Shown here piece after piece: positions 1 to 7,376 of a stretch of 25,801 nt of DNA. The stretch lies in NCBI GenBank assembly GCA_964511495.1, contig CAZEFT010000030.1, positions 1-25,801 of the forward strand, given 5' to 3'. Position 1 is the first letter of the stretch. Every line of letters begins with the position of its first letter. The translations under genes and the position numbers were made by a program. Below the pieces are notes generated by a model. It made no database searches. It was not told the origin of the DNA and saw only the letters and a program-made list of their open reading frames with translations. The stretch comes from Litorimonas sp964511495 (GTDB lineage: Bacteria; Pseudomonadota; Alphaproteobacteria; Caulobacterales; Maricaulaceae).

Positions 1-410
1 CTATCCGTGGTTTACCGCCAACATCCTCACAACCCCGCAGACGCCCACTTTTTCCGAACTCAAACAAGAAATGAAACAAAACAAGCAAACGAAACAAAAG
101 AGAGAAACACAAAGAGAGCAACGAAATCAATGAGAGACAAAGCAAGCGACATGAAGACGTAAGACAAATTACCCAAACACCCCCGTCATTGCCGTGCTTG
201 ACACGGCAATCCATCTCCTGCTGTCGCTAGGCTTGGTATGGTGCGGGTAAAGCATTCTCACTAACGCCTTTCAGGCGCCGCGTTCGAATGGAATGCATCC
301 GCGCGTTCCGACCTTTGGTCGGCAGACCTTATCAGGTCACGCGGATGGTGGCATCCTCACTAACCCTGCTCCGCAGGGCCGCGTTCGAATGGACGAGTCA
401 CGCGGATGTA
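1..410. repeat. Left copy of an inverted, modular palindromic repeat element
   Basis: There is no gene here. Bases 3-55 recur as the reverse complement of 25749-25801, and about 182-393 recur inverted at about 25398-25615 with only a handful of differences. The element carries perfect hairpins. They are 188-196/202-210, 265-269/273-277, 308-313/317-322, 325-329/334-338 and 364-369/373-378. An outer 8-bp stem, CATCCGCG (296-303) with CGCGGATG (340-347), encloses the third and fourth and would make a three-way junction. The motif CAT(T/C)CTCACTAA-hairpin-CCGCGTTCGAATGGA occurs twice with different stems. Bases about 56-170 are nearly T-free low-complexity sequence. Alphaproteobacterial intergenic palindromes often begin with a motif like GTCATTGCCG-loop-CGGCAAT. 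Inference: a dispersed multicopy element. Confidence 0.85.
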
Positions 411-437
411 ATTAAAAAGCCCGCCAAGAGGCGGGCT
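411..437 (-). terminator. Rho-independent terminator of rpsP
   Basis: On the minus strand AGCCCGCC pairs with GGCGGGCT around a 4-base loop (arms 430-437 and 418-425). The last A-U pair runs into a short U-tract at 414-417, followed by AAUU. It lies 53 bases past the rpsP stop codon and directly abuts the repeat element, so the transcription unit seems to end at rpsP. Confidence 0.85.
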
Positions 438-490
438 GATTTTGACGTAAACTCTGCACGATCCCGAGAGGGAGGGACAGGGTATAGTGT

Positions 491-952
491 CTATTCTTCT
501 TCGCCTTTAGGCGCGTCTTCTGCCGGAGCGGCTTCAGCTTCTTTGGCAGCAGCGTCAGCGGCTTTTTTGGCTTCAGCGGCGGCTTCTTTTGCTTCTTTTT
601 CTGCTTCGGCACGAGCTTCAGCTTTTTCTTTGCGCTCTTCCTCACGCTCGACGGCTTTTTGACCGGGCTTACCTTTTTGTGGGTTATTACCGGCTTTCCA
701 CTCCCAAAGACCGGCTGCGCCGAGGAAGCGGGCAACACGTTCAGTCGGCTGGGCGCCTTTGCCGAGCCATTCTTTACATTTCTCGACGTCCAATTTCACG
801 CGGTCTTCGCTGTCTTTTGGAAGCATTGGGTTATAGCTGCCGACGATGTCGATGAAACGACCATCACGCGGCGCGCGGGAATCCGCAGCTACGATACGGT
901 AGTAAGGACGTTTTTTAGCGCCGTGACGGGCCAATCTAAGTTTGAGAGCCAT
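491..952 (-). CDS. rpsP: 30S ribosomal protein S16, long-tailed form
   Basis: S16 binds 16S rRNA and is needed for assembly of the 30S subunit body. The first ~80 residues of 153 are the conserved domain, starting MALKLRLARHGAKKRPYYRI and including the DGRFIDIVGSYNP segment. From about residue 85 there is a ~70-residue tail of Ala, Glu and Lys, probably a charged helix; such tails are common in alphaproteobacterial S16, while E. coli S16 is about 82 residues. An AAAAGGA ribosome-binding site precedes the ATG. The gene follows ffh by 43 bases, the usual alphaproteobacterial pairing, so the two are probably cotranscribed. The normally downstream rimM, trmD and rplS are absent: a terminator and the repeat element follow instead. 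Confidence 0.97.
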   Translation of the reverse strand: MALKLRLARHGAKKRPYYRIVAADSRAPRDGRFIDIVGSYNPMLPKDSEDRVKLDVEKCKEWLGKGAQPTERVARFLGAAGLWEWKAGNNPQKGKPGQKAVEREEERKEKAEARAEAEKEAKEAAAEAKKAADAAAKEAEAAPAEDAPKGEEE

Positions 953-995
953 GATGTTTTCCTTTTTAATCTAGCAATCGGTTAAATTCAGTGTG

Positions 996-2594
996 TTATT
1001 TTTTCTTCCCGAAGGGAGAGCCGAGGCCGGGGAGGCCGCCGCCTAATCCGGGTAATTTCGGGCCTCCGCCACCCAAGCCCCCAAGTCCGGGGAGTTTCCC
1101 GAGGCCGGGTGGAAGTGACTTTTTTAACTCTTTGAGTTGTTCCGGGGACATATCGGCGGGGTTGGGCAAGCCGCCTTTACCGGGCATCATGCCGCCGGGC
1201 ATTTTTGGCATGCCAGGCATGCCGCCCATCTGTTGCATCAGACCGGCCATGCCACCTTTGCCCATCTTCTTCATCATATCCGCCATTTGGCGATGCATTT
1301 TCAGAAGCTTGTTGACGTCTTGTACGCTCATGCCTGAACCTGCGGCGATACGCTTTTTGCGCGAGGCTTTCATCAAGCCGGGATTACGGCGTTCTTCCGG
1401 CGTCATGGACGAAATGATCGCGCGCTGCTGCTTGAACATTTTATCATCAATACCGCCTGCAGCATCAATTTGCTTACGGACTTTCCCCATGCCGGGCATG
1501 AGTTTCATCAGGCCGCCCATACCGCCCATTTTTTCCATCTGGCCAAGCTGTTTGGAAAGGTCTTCCAAATCAAACTGGCCTTTGCGCATTTTTTCAGCCG
1601 CGCGTTCGGCTTCTTTCTGGTCGATCACTTCAGAGGCGCGTTCAACCAGAGAGACGATATCGCCTTGGCCTAGAATACGCCCGGCGAGGCGTTCAGCGTC
1701 AAAGGCTTCCAGACCCTCAAGCTTTTCACCTGTGCCGAGGAATTTAATGGGCAATCCGGTGACGGCCCGCATGGAGAGCGCCGCACCGCCGCGCCCGTCC
1801 CCGTCAATTCGGGTCAGAACGAGACCCGTAAGGGGGAGCCGTTCATGAAAGCGTTTGGCCGTTTCGACGGCGTCTTGACCCGTCAAACTATCCGCGACCA
1901 GAAGTGTTTCAATCGGTTGTGTCTCTTGAGCGATGGCTTCGACTTCATCCATCAATTCATCATTGATTGTGGTACGACCCGCCGTATCGAGGAAGACAAC
2001 ATCATAACCGCCCTTGGCGCCTTCGCTCATAGCGCGTTTGGCAATCTCTAACGCGCTTTGGCCTTTGATAATGGGCAGGAAGCCGACATCGGCTTGCTTG
2101 GCCAACATACCAAGCTGTTCCATCGCAGCGGGACGATTAGTATCGAGTGAGGCGAGGAGGATTTTCTTTTTGAACGCTTTTTTCAAGTAAAGCGCAATTT
2201 TACCGGATGTTGTTGTCTTACCGGAGCCTTGCAGGCCTGCCATCAGAATGGCAACGGGCGGGCGACCCGAAAGGTTCAAATGCGTGGCTTTGGCCGCTTC
2301 GGCTTTGTCTATATCATCATCCGACAACGTACCGCCGAGCATGTCAATCAAGGCGTCATTGACGATCTTGACAACCATTTGGCCGGGTTTGATAGATTTG
2401 ATGACCTTTTCGCCGACCGCTTCTTTGCGGACTTTTTCGACAAAGTCTTTGACCACGGGCAGGGCGACATCGGCTTCAAGCAAGGCCACGCGAATTTCGC
2501 GCATGGCGGCATTGACGTCTTTTTCCGACAAGGCTCCACGGCCTGTCAGATTGTCAAATACATTGCCTAACTTATCGCCTAATGCGTCGAACAA
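996..2594 (-). CDS. ffh: Signal recognition particle GTPase Ffh (TTG start)
   Basis: Ffh binds signal sequences emerging from the ribosome and, with SRP RNA and FtsY, delivers inner-membrane proteins to the translocon. The 532-residue protein starts (M)FDALGDKLGNVFDNL, the family N-terminus. The GTPase has the P-loop GLQGSGKT at about 120-127, DTAGR at 203-207 and TRIDGDGRGG near 261. The Met-rich M domain follows, with GMGGLMKLMPGMGK, and the last ~60 residues are rich in Gly, Pro and Met. I place the start at TTG 2594: GAGG lies 8 bases upstream and homology begins there. The ATG-type frame extends 22 codons further, but that stretch lacks family resemblance. Upstream are a candidate promoter and a leader hairpin. 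rpsP follows closely. Confidence 0.96.
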   Translation of the reverse strand: MFDALGDKLGNVFDNLTGRGALSEKDVNAAMREIRVALLEADVALPVVKDFVEKVRKEAVGEKVIKSIKPGQMVVKIVNDALIDMLGGTLSDDDIDKAEAAKATHLNLSGRPPVAILMAGLQGSGKTTTSGKIALYLKKAFKKKILLASLDTNRPAAMEQLGMLAKQADVGFLPIIKGQSALEIAKRAMSEGAKGGYDVVFLDTAGRTTINDELMDEVEAIAQETQPIETLLVADSLTGQDAVETAKRFHERLPLTGLVLTRIDGDGRGGAALSMRAVTGLPIKFLGTGEKLEGLEAFDAERLAGRILGQGDIVSLVERASEVIDQKEAERAAEKMRKGQFDLEDLSKQLGQMEKMGGMGGLMKLMPGMGKVRKQIDAAGGIDDKMFKQQRAIISSMTPEERRNPGLMKASRKKRIAAGSGMSVQDVNKLLKMHRQMADMMKKMGKGGMAGLMQQMGGMPGMPKMPGGMMPGKGGLPNPADMSPEQLKELKKSLPPGLGKLPGLGGLGGGGPKLPGLGGGLPGLGSPFGKKK

Positions 2595-2690
2595 ATTTTC
2601 ATCCTCAAATTCACTATGCGCAAGGCAGAAGAGCCGCGGTGAACGTAACACGTCGACCACGGGACCCCGTCTGCATCTCGCACAGCGCGG

Positions 2691-2712
2691 AGCGCAGGAT
2701 TAAATCTGCGCT
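2691..2712 (-). promoter_or_regulatory. Hairpin in the ffh leader
   Basis: AGCGCAG (2691-2697) and CTGCGCT (2706-2712) form a perfect 7-bp stem around an 8-base A/T-rich loop. It lies just downstream of the predicted ffh promoter, within a ~120-base 5' leader. No U-tract follows, so it is not an obvious terminator. Any regulatory role is inference. Confidence 0.4.
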
Positions 2713-2724
2713 GAATTGGATGTG

Positions 2725-2753
2725 CACATAAGCGATGTTGGGAAAGGCGTCAA
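2725..2753 (-). promoter_or_regulatory. Candidate sigma70-type promoter of ffh-rpsP
   Basis: On the minus strand, TTGACG (2748-2753) and TATGTG (2725-2730) are separated by 17 bases. The -35 box is strong and the -10 box moderate. Transcription would begin near 2718, leaving a leader of about 120 bases before the ffh TTG. Confidence 0.55.
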
Positions 2754-2874
2754 GTCAAAGAGACCCTATGAAGAGGCTAAGTTTTGTAAGTCGCGGAACA
2801 GAACCCAACGAAGAAAGGGCCATGACTATATTGTAATTATTTTTCTTAAACCAAATCGAAGGAAATTACTCTAA

Positions 2875-2891
2875 GAGTCATTTTGAGTCAT
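2875..2891. promoter_or_regulatory. GAGTCAT direct repeat upstream of the peroxidase gene
   Basis: GAGTCAT occurs at 2875-2881 and again at 2885-2891, exactly 10 bp (one helical turn) apart. The pair is flanked by CTCTA (2869-2873) and TAGAG (2891-2895) as an inverted pair. It lies 20-36 bases before the start codon. It could be an operator or part of the leader RNA. I know no regulator for this motif. Confidence 0.3.
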
Positions 2892-2911
2892 AGAGCACTC
2901 AAGGGGAATTT

Positions 2912-4417
2912 ATGCGTTGTATATCATTGTCAGTTATGGCTTTGCTTTTCATACCTTTTGTAAGTGGCTGCGGTGGTGGAGGCGAGAGTGCTTCCACGAC
3001 GACACCTGTTGTGACGACACCCGATCCCAATACGGCCCCCGTTGTGGCGTCTGCGAATGGTGATCAGGCGGCGGAAGTCGGTATTTCGTTTTCTTATGAT
3101 GCCACGCAGGGCGGGAATACCTTTTCGGATGCGGATGGCGATACGCTTACTTACACTGTGGCGTATAGCCCTGCGGCTCAAGGGCTCGCGGATAGTAATG
3201 GCGTTATTACGGGAACACCGTCAACCGACGGGACTGTGACTGTCACGCTCACAGCCAATGACGGCAATGGCGGCGTGGTGAGTGATGATTTCGACATTGT
3301 TATTGCAGCGGCCAATAACGGACAAACGGCGATTTTTGCCAAATTTGGCGGACGGATTGATATGAATAATCCGGCCAATTACGCCAATCAAGCCGTTCCA
3401 AATTATATCACGAAGTTAAATGATGGCGGGAATCCCATCACGGATAGCGGTGCCACATTGGGGCGCGTTCTTTTTTATGACAAAGCCCTCTCAATTGATG
3501 ACACCATATCTTGCGCCAGCTGCCACAGCCAAAGCCATGGTTTCAGTGATCCCAATATACGCAGTGAAGGTGTCGAGAATGGTTTGACCGGACGACATTC
3601 TATGCGTCTGATAAATACGCAATTTGCGGATGAGAGCCGGTTCTTCTGGGACGAACGGGCGGCGTCTCATGAGATTCAAGAATCCCAACCACTGCACGAT
3701 CATAATGAACACGGATTTAGCGGACAGAACGGCCGCCCTGATTTTGATGATTTGGTCGCAAAATTGGAAGCTTTAGATTATTATCAAGAGCTTTTCACAT
3801 TGGTTTACGGCGATGCTTCAGTCACCGAGGCGCGCCTGCAAAGTGCTTTGGCTCAATTTGTGAAAAGCATACAATCCTTTGACTCAAAATATGATGAAGG
3901 TCGCGCACAAGTAAATAATGAGCGGGTAAACTTCCCAAATTTCACGGCAGATGAAAATGCGGGTAAACTTTTGTTTCTAGATCCACCCAATCAGGGTGGG
4001 GCCGGGTGCCAGGTCTGCCATCGTGCTCCAGAATTTGATATTCGCCCTGACAGCAACCAAAACGGTGTTGTCAGTGTTGCGGGGTCACCGGGAGAGTTTG
4101 ATTTTACCAATACGCGCTCACCCTCTCTTCGGGATGTCTTAAACGCTGATGGATCCTCTAATGGGCCTTTTATGCATGACGGGTCTTTGGCAAGTCTGTT
4201 GGACGTCATCAACCATTACGACCAGATCAATGCCCCCGTTGTGGAGCCGGCCCGGACCCAATTTCTCAATACATTGGACAACCGTCTGCAACCCGGAGGA
4301 AATCTTCAAAACCTGAACCTGACAGATACGCAAAAATCACAACTTGTTGCTTATCTGACGACTTTGAGCGGACAGAATGTGTATCAAGATGCCAAATGGT
4401 CTGACCCATTTGAATAA
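2912..4417 (+). CDS. Lipoprotein di-haem cytochrome c peroxidase (MauG/CcpA type) with Ig-like N-terminal domain
   Basis: The protein probably reduces peroxide, or oxidises a partner, at the periplasmic face using electrons from c-type cytochromes. It has 501 residues. The signal peptide ends in lipobox VSGC, with the lipidated Cys at 20 followed by Gly. Residues ~42-132 are a putative-Ig (He_PIG/cadherin-like) domain with FSDADGDTLTYTV and GVITGTPSTDG. The di-haem domain has haem motifs CASCH at 201-205 and CQVCH at 366-370, plus the family motif MHDGSLASL at 421-429. AAGGGGA precedes the ATG. It stands alone between the divergently transcribed ffh and the downstream regulator. Family membership is firm. 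Peroxidase versus MauG-like protein oxidation cannot be separated from sequence alone. Confidence 0.9.
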   Translation: MRCISLSVMALLFIPFVSGCGGGGESASTTTPVVTTPDPNTAPVVASANGDQAAEVGISFSYDATQGGNTFSDADGDTLTYTVAYSPAAQGLADSNGVITGTPSTDGTVTVTLTANDGNGGVVSDDFDIVIAAANNGQTAIFAKFGGRIDMNNPANYANQAVPNYITKLNDGGNPITDSGATLGRVLFYDKALSIDDTISCASCHSQSHGFSDPNIRSEGVENGLTGRHSMRLINTQFADESRFFWDERAASHEIQESQPLHDHNEHGFSGQNGRPDFDDLVAKLEALDYYQELFTLVYGDASVTEARLQSALAQFVKSIQSFDSKYDEGRAQVNNERVNFPNFTADENAGKLLFLDPPNQGGAGCQVCHRAPEFDIRPDSNQNGVVSVAGSPGEFDFTNTRSPSLRDVLNADGSSNGPFMHDGSLASLLDVINHYDQINAPVVEPARTQFLNTLDNRLQPGGNLQNLNLTDTQKSQLVAYLTTLSGQNVYQDAKWSDPFE

Positions 4418-4472
4418 GTCGCCGTGTTTAAGGTATCACTTGTCCTATGGCGCCGTTTTCTTATAGGAAAAT

Positions 4473-4580
4473 GTGATCATTGATGAATTTGACGCAAAAA
4501 TTGAACTGGCGAAGACCTTTCTTCGCGCCGGAAATGATAATCGCGCGGAAGAAATTTGTATCGCTTTAGTATTGAATTAG
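4473..4580 (+). CDS. Possible 35-codon small protein, TPR-helix-like, upstream of the AraC gene
   Basis: A GTG-initiated frame follows TAGGA by a few bases and encodes 35 residues, including KIELAKTFLRAGNDNRAEEI. That pattern resembles a single TPR-type helical hairpin, like the one ending FimV proteins. It ends at TAG 9 bases before the regulator gene and is in the same reading frame, so it could be translationally coupled, be a lost N-terminal part, or be gene debris. No homologue is recognised. Its short length makes chance a real possibility. Confidence 0.35.
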   Translation: MIIDEFDAKIELAKTFLRAGNDNRAEEICIALVLN

Positions 4581-4589
4581 AACGTCAAA

Positions 4590-5645
4590 ATGCTGGCGAT
4601 TGATATTATAATGCGTTTTTCTGCTTTTGGGCTCTTGGGTTCACTAGCTTTCATAACGCTACGTGACCATTTTAACCACAGAACCGGCAAGTTATTGGTG
4701 GCACTTTGCCTGTCTCTTATGGCCATGATGATTAGCTCTGCGCCGGAAGCGCTTGATTTGCCCGAGAGCGTGAAACGTGTCGCGCGCTTTATTGACCTGC
4801 CTAATACAGTGCTGGCGTGGCTCTTTGTTTTATCTGTTATGAATGACGACTTCCGTTTGAGCACTCGATACATCACTTTAGCGCTGATCTATTGCGCAAT
4901 AGTCTGGTTTTTAACTTTGAATGTGCAAATGCAATGGGGGATTGACGAACGGTTACTGGTTTTGACCGTCAATCTCTATGCTTTGGGATTATTCCTTTAT
5001 CTTTTGATGAATGTTCTGAAGAACCGTCGAGATGATCTGGTGGAACCGCGCCGTCGTTTGAGATGGTTTTTCGTGGTCGCTGTTATTGGTTTGGTCGGGT
5101 TAGCCATTTTGTCGGAAATCTTATCCGGTTTAATCGGGGACGGTATTCGCAAGTCATTCAAAATCTTCATTACCTTTATTCTTGTTCTGTCTGGACATTA
5201 TTGGTTTTTGCAAATCTCTGACCACCACATTGCCTTTGCAGGAAAGAAAAATCCCTCAAAACCTCTGACACCACATTCGTCCGAACTAACGGATAAAACA
5301 CGCGCAAAGTTAGCTGTTCTTGATAAGGCTATGGAAATAGACAAACTCTGGCGCGATGCAGATTTGTCATTGAATAAATTAGCTCGCCATATCGGTGTAT
5401 CACCCAAGCGCTTGCGCGCCTTGATCAATCAGAATTTGGGCTACCGAAATTTTAAAGCCTATCTTCAAAGCTATCGCTTGAAGGCAGCGAAAGAAGCTTT
5501 ATCTGATGCGACGCAGCGGGATGTAACAATTTTGGAAATTGCTTTGGATGTAGGATTTAATTCTACGTCAACATTTAATCGGGTGTTTAAACAAGCCGAG
5601 AATATCAGCCCAAAGAGCTATCGTTCAAAAAGTCTGGCCGATTGA
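4590..5645 (+). CDS. Membrane-embedded AraC-family transcriptional regulator (7 TM segments)
   Basis: The 351-residue protein has about seven hydrophobic segments (near 8-24, 34-50, 70-85, 94-112, 121-143, 157-182 and 189-209). A cytoplasmic AraC/XylS DNA-binding domain at ~240-345 follows. The first helix-turn-helix is around DLSLNKLARHIGVSPKRLRA. The second is around TILEIALDVGFNSTSTFNRVFKQAENISPKSYR, which matches the family signature. The architecture suggests that a signal sensed in the membrane alters DNA binding directly. ATG at 4590 has no clear ribosome-binding site; Met8 is an alternative. The MBL gene 118 bases downstream on the same strand is the likeliest target, with matching 21-bp-spaced repeats in the gap. 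The ligand is unknown. Confidence 0.88.
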   Translation: MLAIDIIMRFSAFGLLGSLAFITLRDHFNHRTGKLLVALCLSLMAMMISSAPEALDLPESVKRVARFIDLPNTVLAWLFVLSVMNDDFRLSTRYITLALIYCAIVWFLTLNVQMQWGIDERLLVLTVNLYALGLFLYLLMNVLKNRRDDLVEPRRRLRWFFVVAVIGLVGLAILSEILSGLIGDGIRKSFKIFITFILVLSGHYWFLQISDHHIAFAGKKNPSKPLTPHSSELTDKTRAKLAVLDKAMEIDKLWRDADLSLNKLARHIGVSPKRLRALINQNLGYRNFKAYLQSYRLKAAKEALSDATQRDVTILEIALDVGFNSTSTFNRVFKQAENISPKSYRSKSLAD

Positions 5646-5672
5646 TTAAATTTTGGAAAATTCATGGACTGG

Positions 5673-5707
5673 CCGTTTCTGGGCAGTTTTTTTCCGAAAA
5701 TGGGCAG
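5673..5707 (+). promoter_or_regulatory. Predicted AraC-type operator: two direct half-sites 21 bp apart
   Basis: CCGTTTCTGGGCAG (5673-5686) and CCGAAAATGGGCAG (5694-5707) share CCGnnnnTGGGCAG. They are offset by exactly 21 bp, two helical turns, in direct orientation. This is the arrangement of araI1/araI2 half-sites bound by AraC dimers. The pair lies between the AraC-family gene and the MBL gene, about 57 bases before the MBL start codon. Assignment to this regulator is inference. Confidence 0.6.
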
Positions 5708-5733
5708 ACGGCTTAACACGCAAATCTTAGCCT

Positions 5734-5747
5734 TGAGATCTATCTCA
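5734..5747. promoter_or_regulatory. 14-bp dyad just upstream of the MBL ribosome-binding site
   Basis: TGAGAT-CT-ATCTCA is a perfect inverted repeat ending 4 bases before the AGGAGG ribosome-binding site (5752-5757) of the exported MBL protein. It may be a second operator, or a small RNA hairpin that affects translation. No family assignment is possible. Confidence 0.35.
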
Positions 5748-5763
5748 GTTCAGGAGGCGAGAC

Positions 5764-7242
5764 ATGTTCCAAAGGCTTTTAATTTCATTTCTAATTGTTT
5801 GTGGTTTTCTCTATGTGGGAGACGCTTCCGCACAAGAGGGTAAGATAGAGGGAGTTGACGCTTCAAAAGTTGCCTCGGTCATTGAGCGTGTAAAAGAGGC
5901 CTATGGCGGGAGCAAATTGGTAAACCTTAAAACGGTTCAAATCACAAGCGATAGACGTTTATCATGGGATGGGCAGGGGCAATCGGCTGACTTTGTTGAG
6001 TTTGCGCCCTATCGTTTCATCAAGCATTTCGACCTAAAAAACGAGCACGGAAGCGTCGAGAGCTGGATTCGTCAAACCGGCAATATTTACCACATGCATA
6101 CTATTGTTGACGACGACGGAGTCCGCACAGCGAACTACTTCCAAAATACATTCCGCACGCGCGATGATGGTCGGTATTTCCAATTCTTCGCGGGCGATTA
6201 CCGATTATCTGATTTACTTCTCGCACACCATTTGGTGACCGATGATGCAAAAATCAGTGCTCACAAGGAGGTTCCCTATTACGGCGATATGTATGATGTT
6301 TTATCTGTGAGTTTTGATGAGAACCCGTTGATGGCTCATATTTATATCTCGCAAACAGATGGGATCATTCAGCGATTAGTAATGGAACGCGACATCGGGG
6401 ATGTGAATATTATATTTGATGCTCATAAATCCGCGAAAGGTGTCATTTATGCATCTGAGAACCGCTTGTTTTTAGGCGATCGGATGATCGAGTATGAAGT
6501 CGGACAAGACGTCGTTGTCAACAAATCCGTGTCTAAGGCGCTTAACTTTGGAGAGGGTGTACAGCCCGAACCGGAGAGAGTCGAGATGTCAGAGATGACG
6601 GTGGATACTCTAGCACCAGGTGTCTTTTTGGTGGGACAGGATGATTACTCTTTGTTCGTTGAGCAGGACGGAAGCTATGTCGGTGTAAACGCCTATCCCG
6701 GCCTAAAAGCTCGATTTGAGGCTTTAATTGAAAGCACGGGCAAATCCTTACCTTTATCTAAGTTGATCGTGACCCATCATCATGTTGATCACATGGAAGG
6801 CGTTATGGACGCACATGAGATGGGCGCAACTCTTTTGATCACACCTGAAACTGAGGCCGTTTTAAAATCTGATGACCGGTTTTCAGAGACGTCGTTTAAG
6901 ATTCAAATTGTCAATGATGGTGATGCCTTGGGGTCGCTGTCATTATATATGAAACCCACAAGCCATGCGGCTGAAAACATCTTTGTGTATCACAAAGAGG
7001 CGAAGCTGTTATTCCAAGATGACCATTACCACGGCATGTTCAAAGAAGGGCCGACTTGGGTTCAGCCGACCGCATTTGAACTGTTCCATCTCATTCAGGA
7101 TATAGGGCTAGATGTTGAAAAGGTCATGTCGGGCCATACACGCAAAGCTGAGCCTTGGGCTTTGTTTGAGAAGGGTGTCTCAGACACATTTGCGAATAAT
7201 TTTTGCGCAAGTGGTCGGAAAATTTGTAAGGATTTGATGTAG
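5764..7242 (+). CDS. Exported metallo-beta-lactamase-fold hydrolase with LolA-like N-terminal domain
   Basis: The 492-residue protein has a signal peptide with likely cleavage after ASA (residue 23). Residues ~30-260 look like a beta-rich LolA/outer-membrane-lipoprotein-sorting-type domain, a weak resemblance. Residues ~280-480 are a metallo-beta-lactamase domain. HHHVDH at 338-343 is the metal-binding motif, and the likely further ligands are His401, Asp419 or Asp420, and His458 in SGHTR. It is therefore probably a zinc hydrolase acting in the periplasm. The substrate is unknown; a classical antibiotic lactamase is unlikely given the appended domain. AGGAGG lies 6 bases before the ATG. Its promoter region carries AraC-type repeats, and the membrane AraC gene precedes it. 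Confidence 0.86.
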   Translation: MFQRLLISFLIVCGFLYVGDASAQEGKIEGVDASKVASVIERVKEAYGGSKLVNLKTVQITSDRRLSWDGQGQSADFVEFAPYRFIKHFDLKNEHGSVESWIRQTGNIYHMHTIVDDDGVRTANYFQNTFRTRDDGRYFQFFAGDYRLSDLLLAHHLVTDDAKISAHKEVPYYGDMYDVLSVSFDENPLMAHIYISQTDGIIQRLVMERDIGDVNIIFDAHKSAKGVIYASENRLFLGDRMIEYEVGQDVVVNKSVSKALNFGEGVQPEPERVEMSEMTVDTLAPGVFLVGQDDYSLFVEQDGSYVGVNAYPGLKARFEALIESTGKSLPLSKLIVTHHHVDHMEGVMDAHEMGATLLITPETEAVLKSDDRFSETSFKIQIVNDGDALGSLSLYMKPTSHAAENIFVYHKEAKLLFQDDHYHGMFKEGPTWVQPTAFELFHLIQDIGLDVEKVMSGHTRKAEPWALFEKGVSDTFANNFCASGRKICKDLM

Positions 7243-7376
7243 AGTTGATAGTTTACTCAAAAGAGGGCGGATATGAGTCGCGCTTGGATTTGAAAAACAA
7301 ACGATGTTTGAAGAGGATATATCGAACGCTAAAGCTATTCGGGAATGTTCTCATACGCAGTGGCACGATTATCCAT
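7243..7376. other. Gap between the MBL gene and the rplT terminator
   Basis: No convincing gene is present. A 24-codon frame (7304-7378) lacks a ribosome-binding site and runs into the terminator. The rest is unremarkable sequence between two convergent transcription units. Confidence 0.5.

Noticed and set aside
265..290. GTTCGAAT in the repeat, resembling a tRNA T-loop
   Set aside because: No acceptor, D or anticodon arms can be drawn around it, and it recurs as part of the repeat module.
182..410. Integron attC site or CRISPR array as an explanation of the hairpins
   Set aside because: There is no GTTRRRY/RYYYAAC pair, no regular repeat-spacer period, and no integrase or cas gene.
288..662. 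124-codon plus-strand frame over the repeat and the rpsP region
   Set aside because: Its start is repeat sequence and the rest is antisense to rpsP. The low-complexity Ala/Ser content mirrors the S16 tail.
991..1848. 285-codon Pro-rich plus-strand frame antisense to ffh
   Set aside because: The Gly/Met/Pro codons of Ffh read backwards give this composition. It has no domain or ribosome-binding site.
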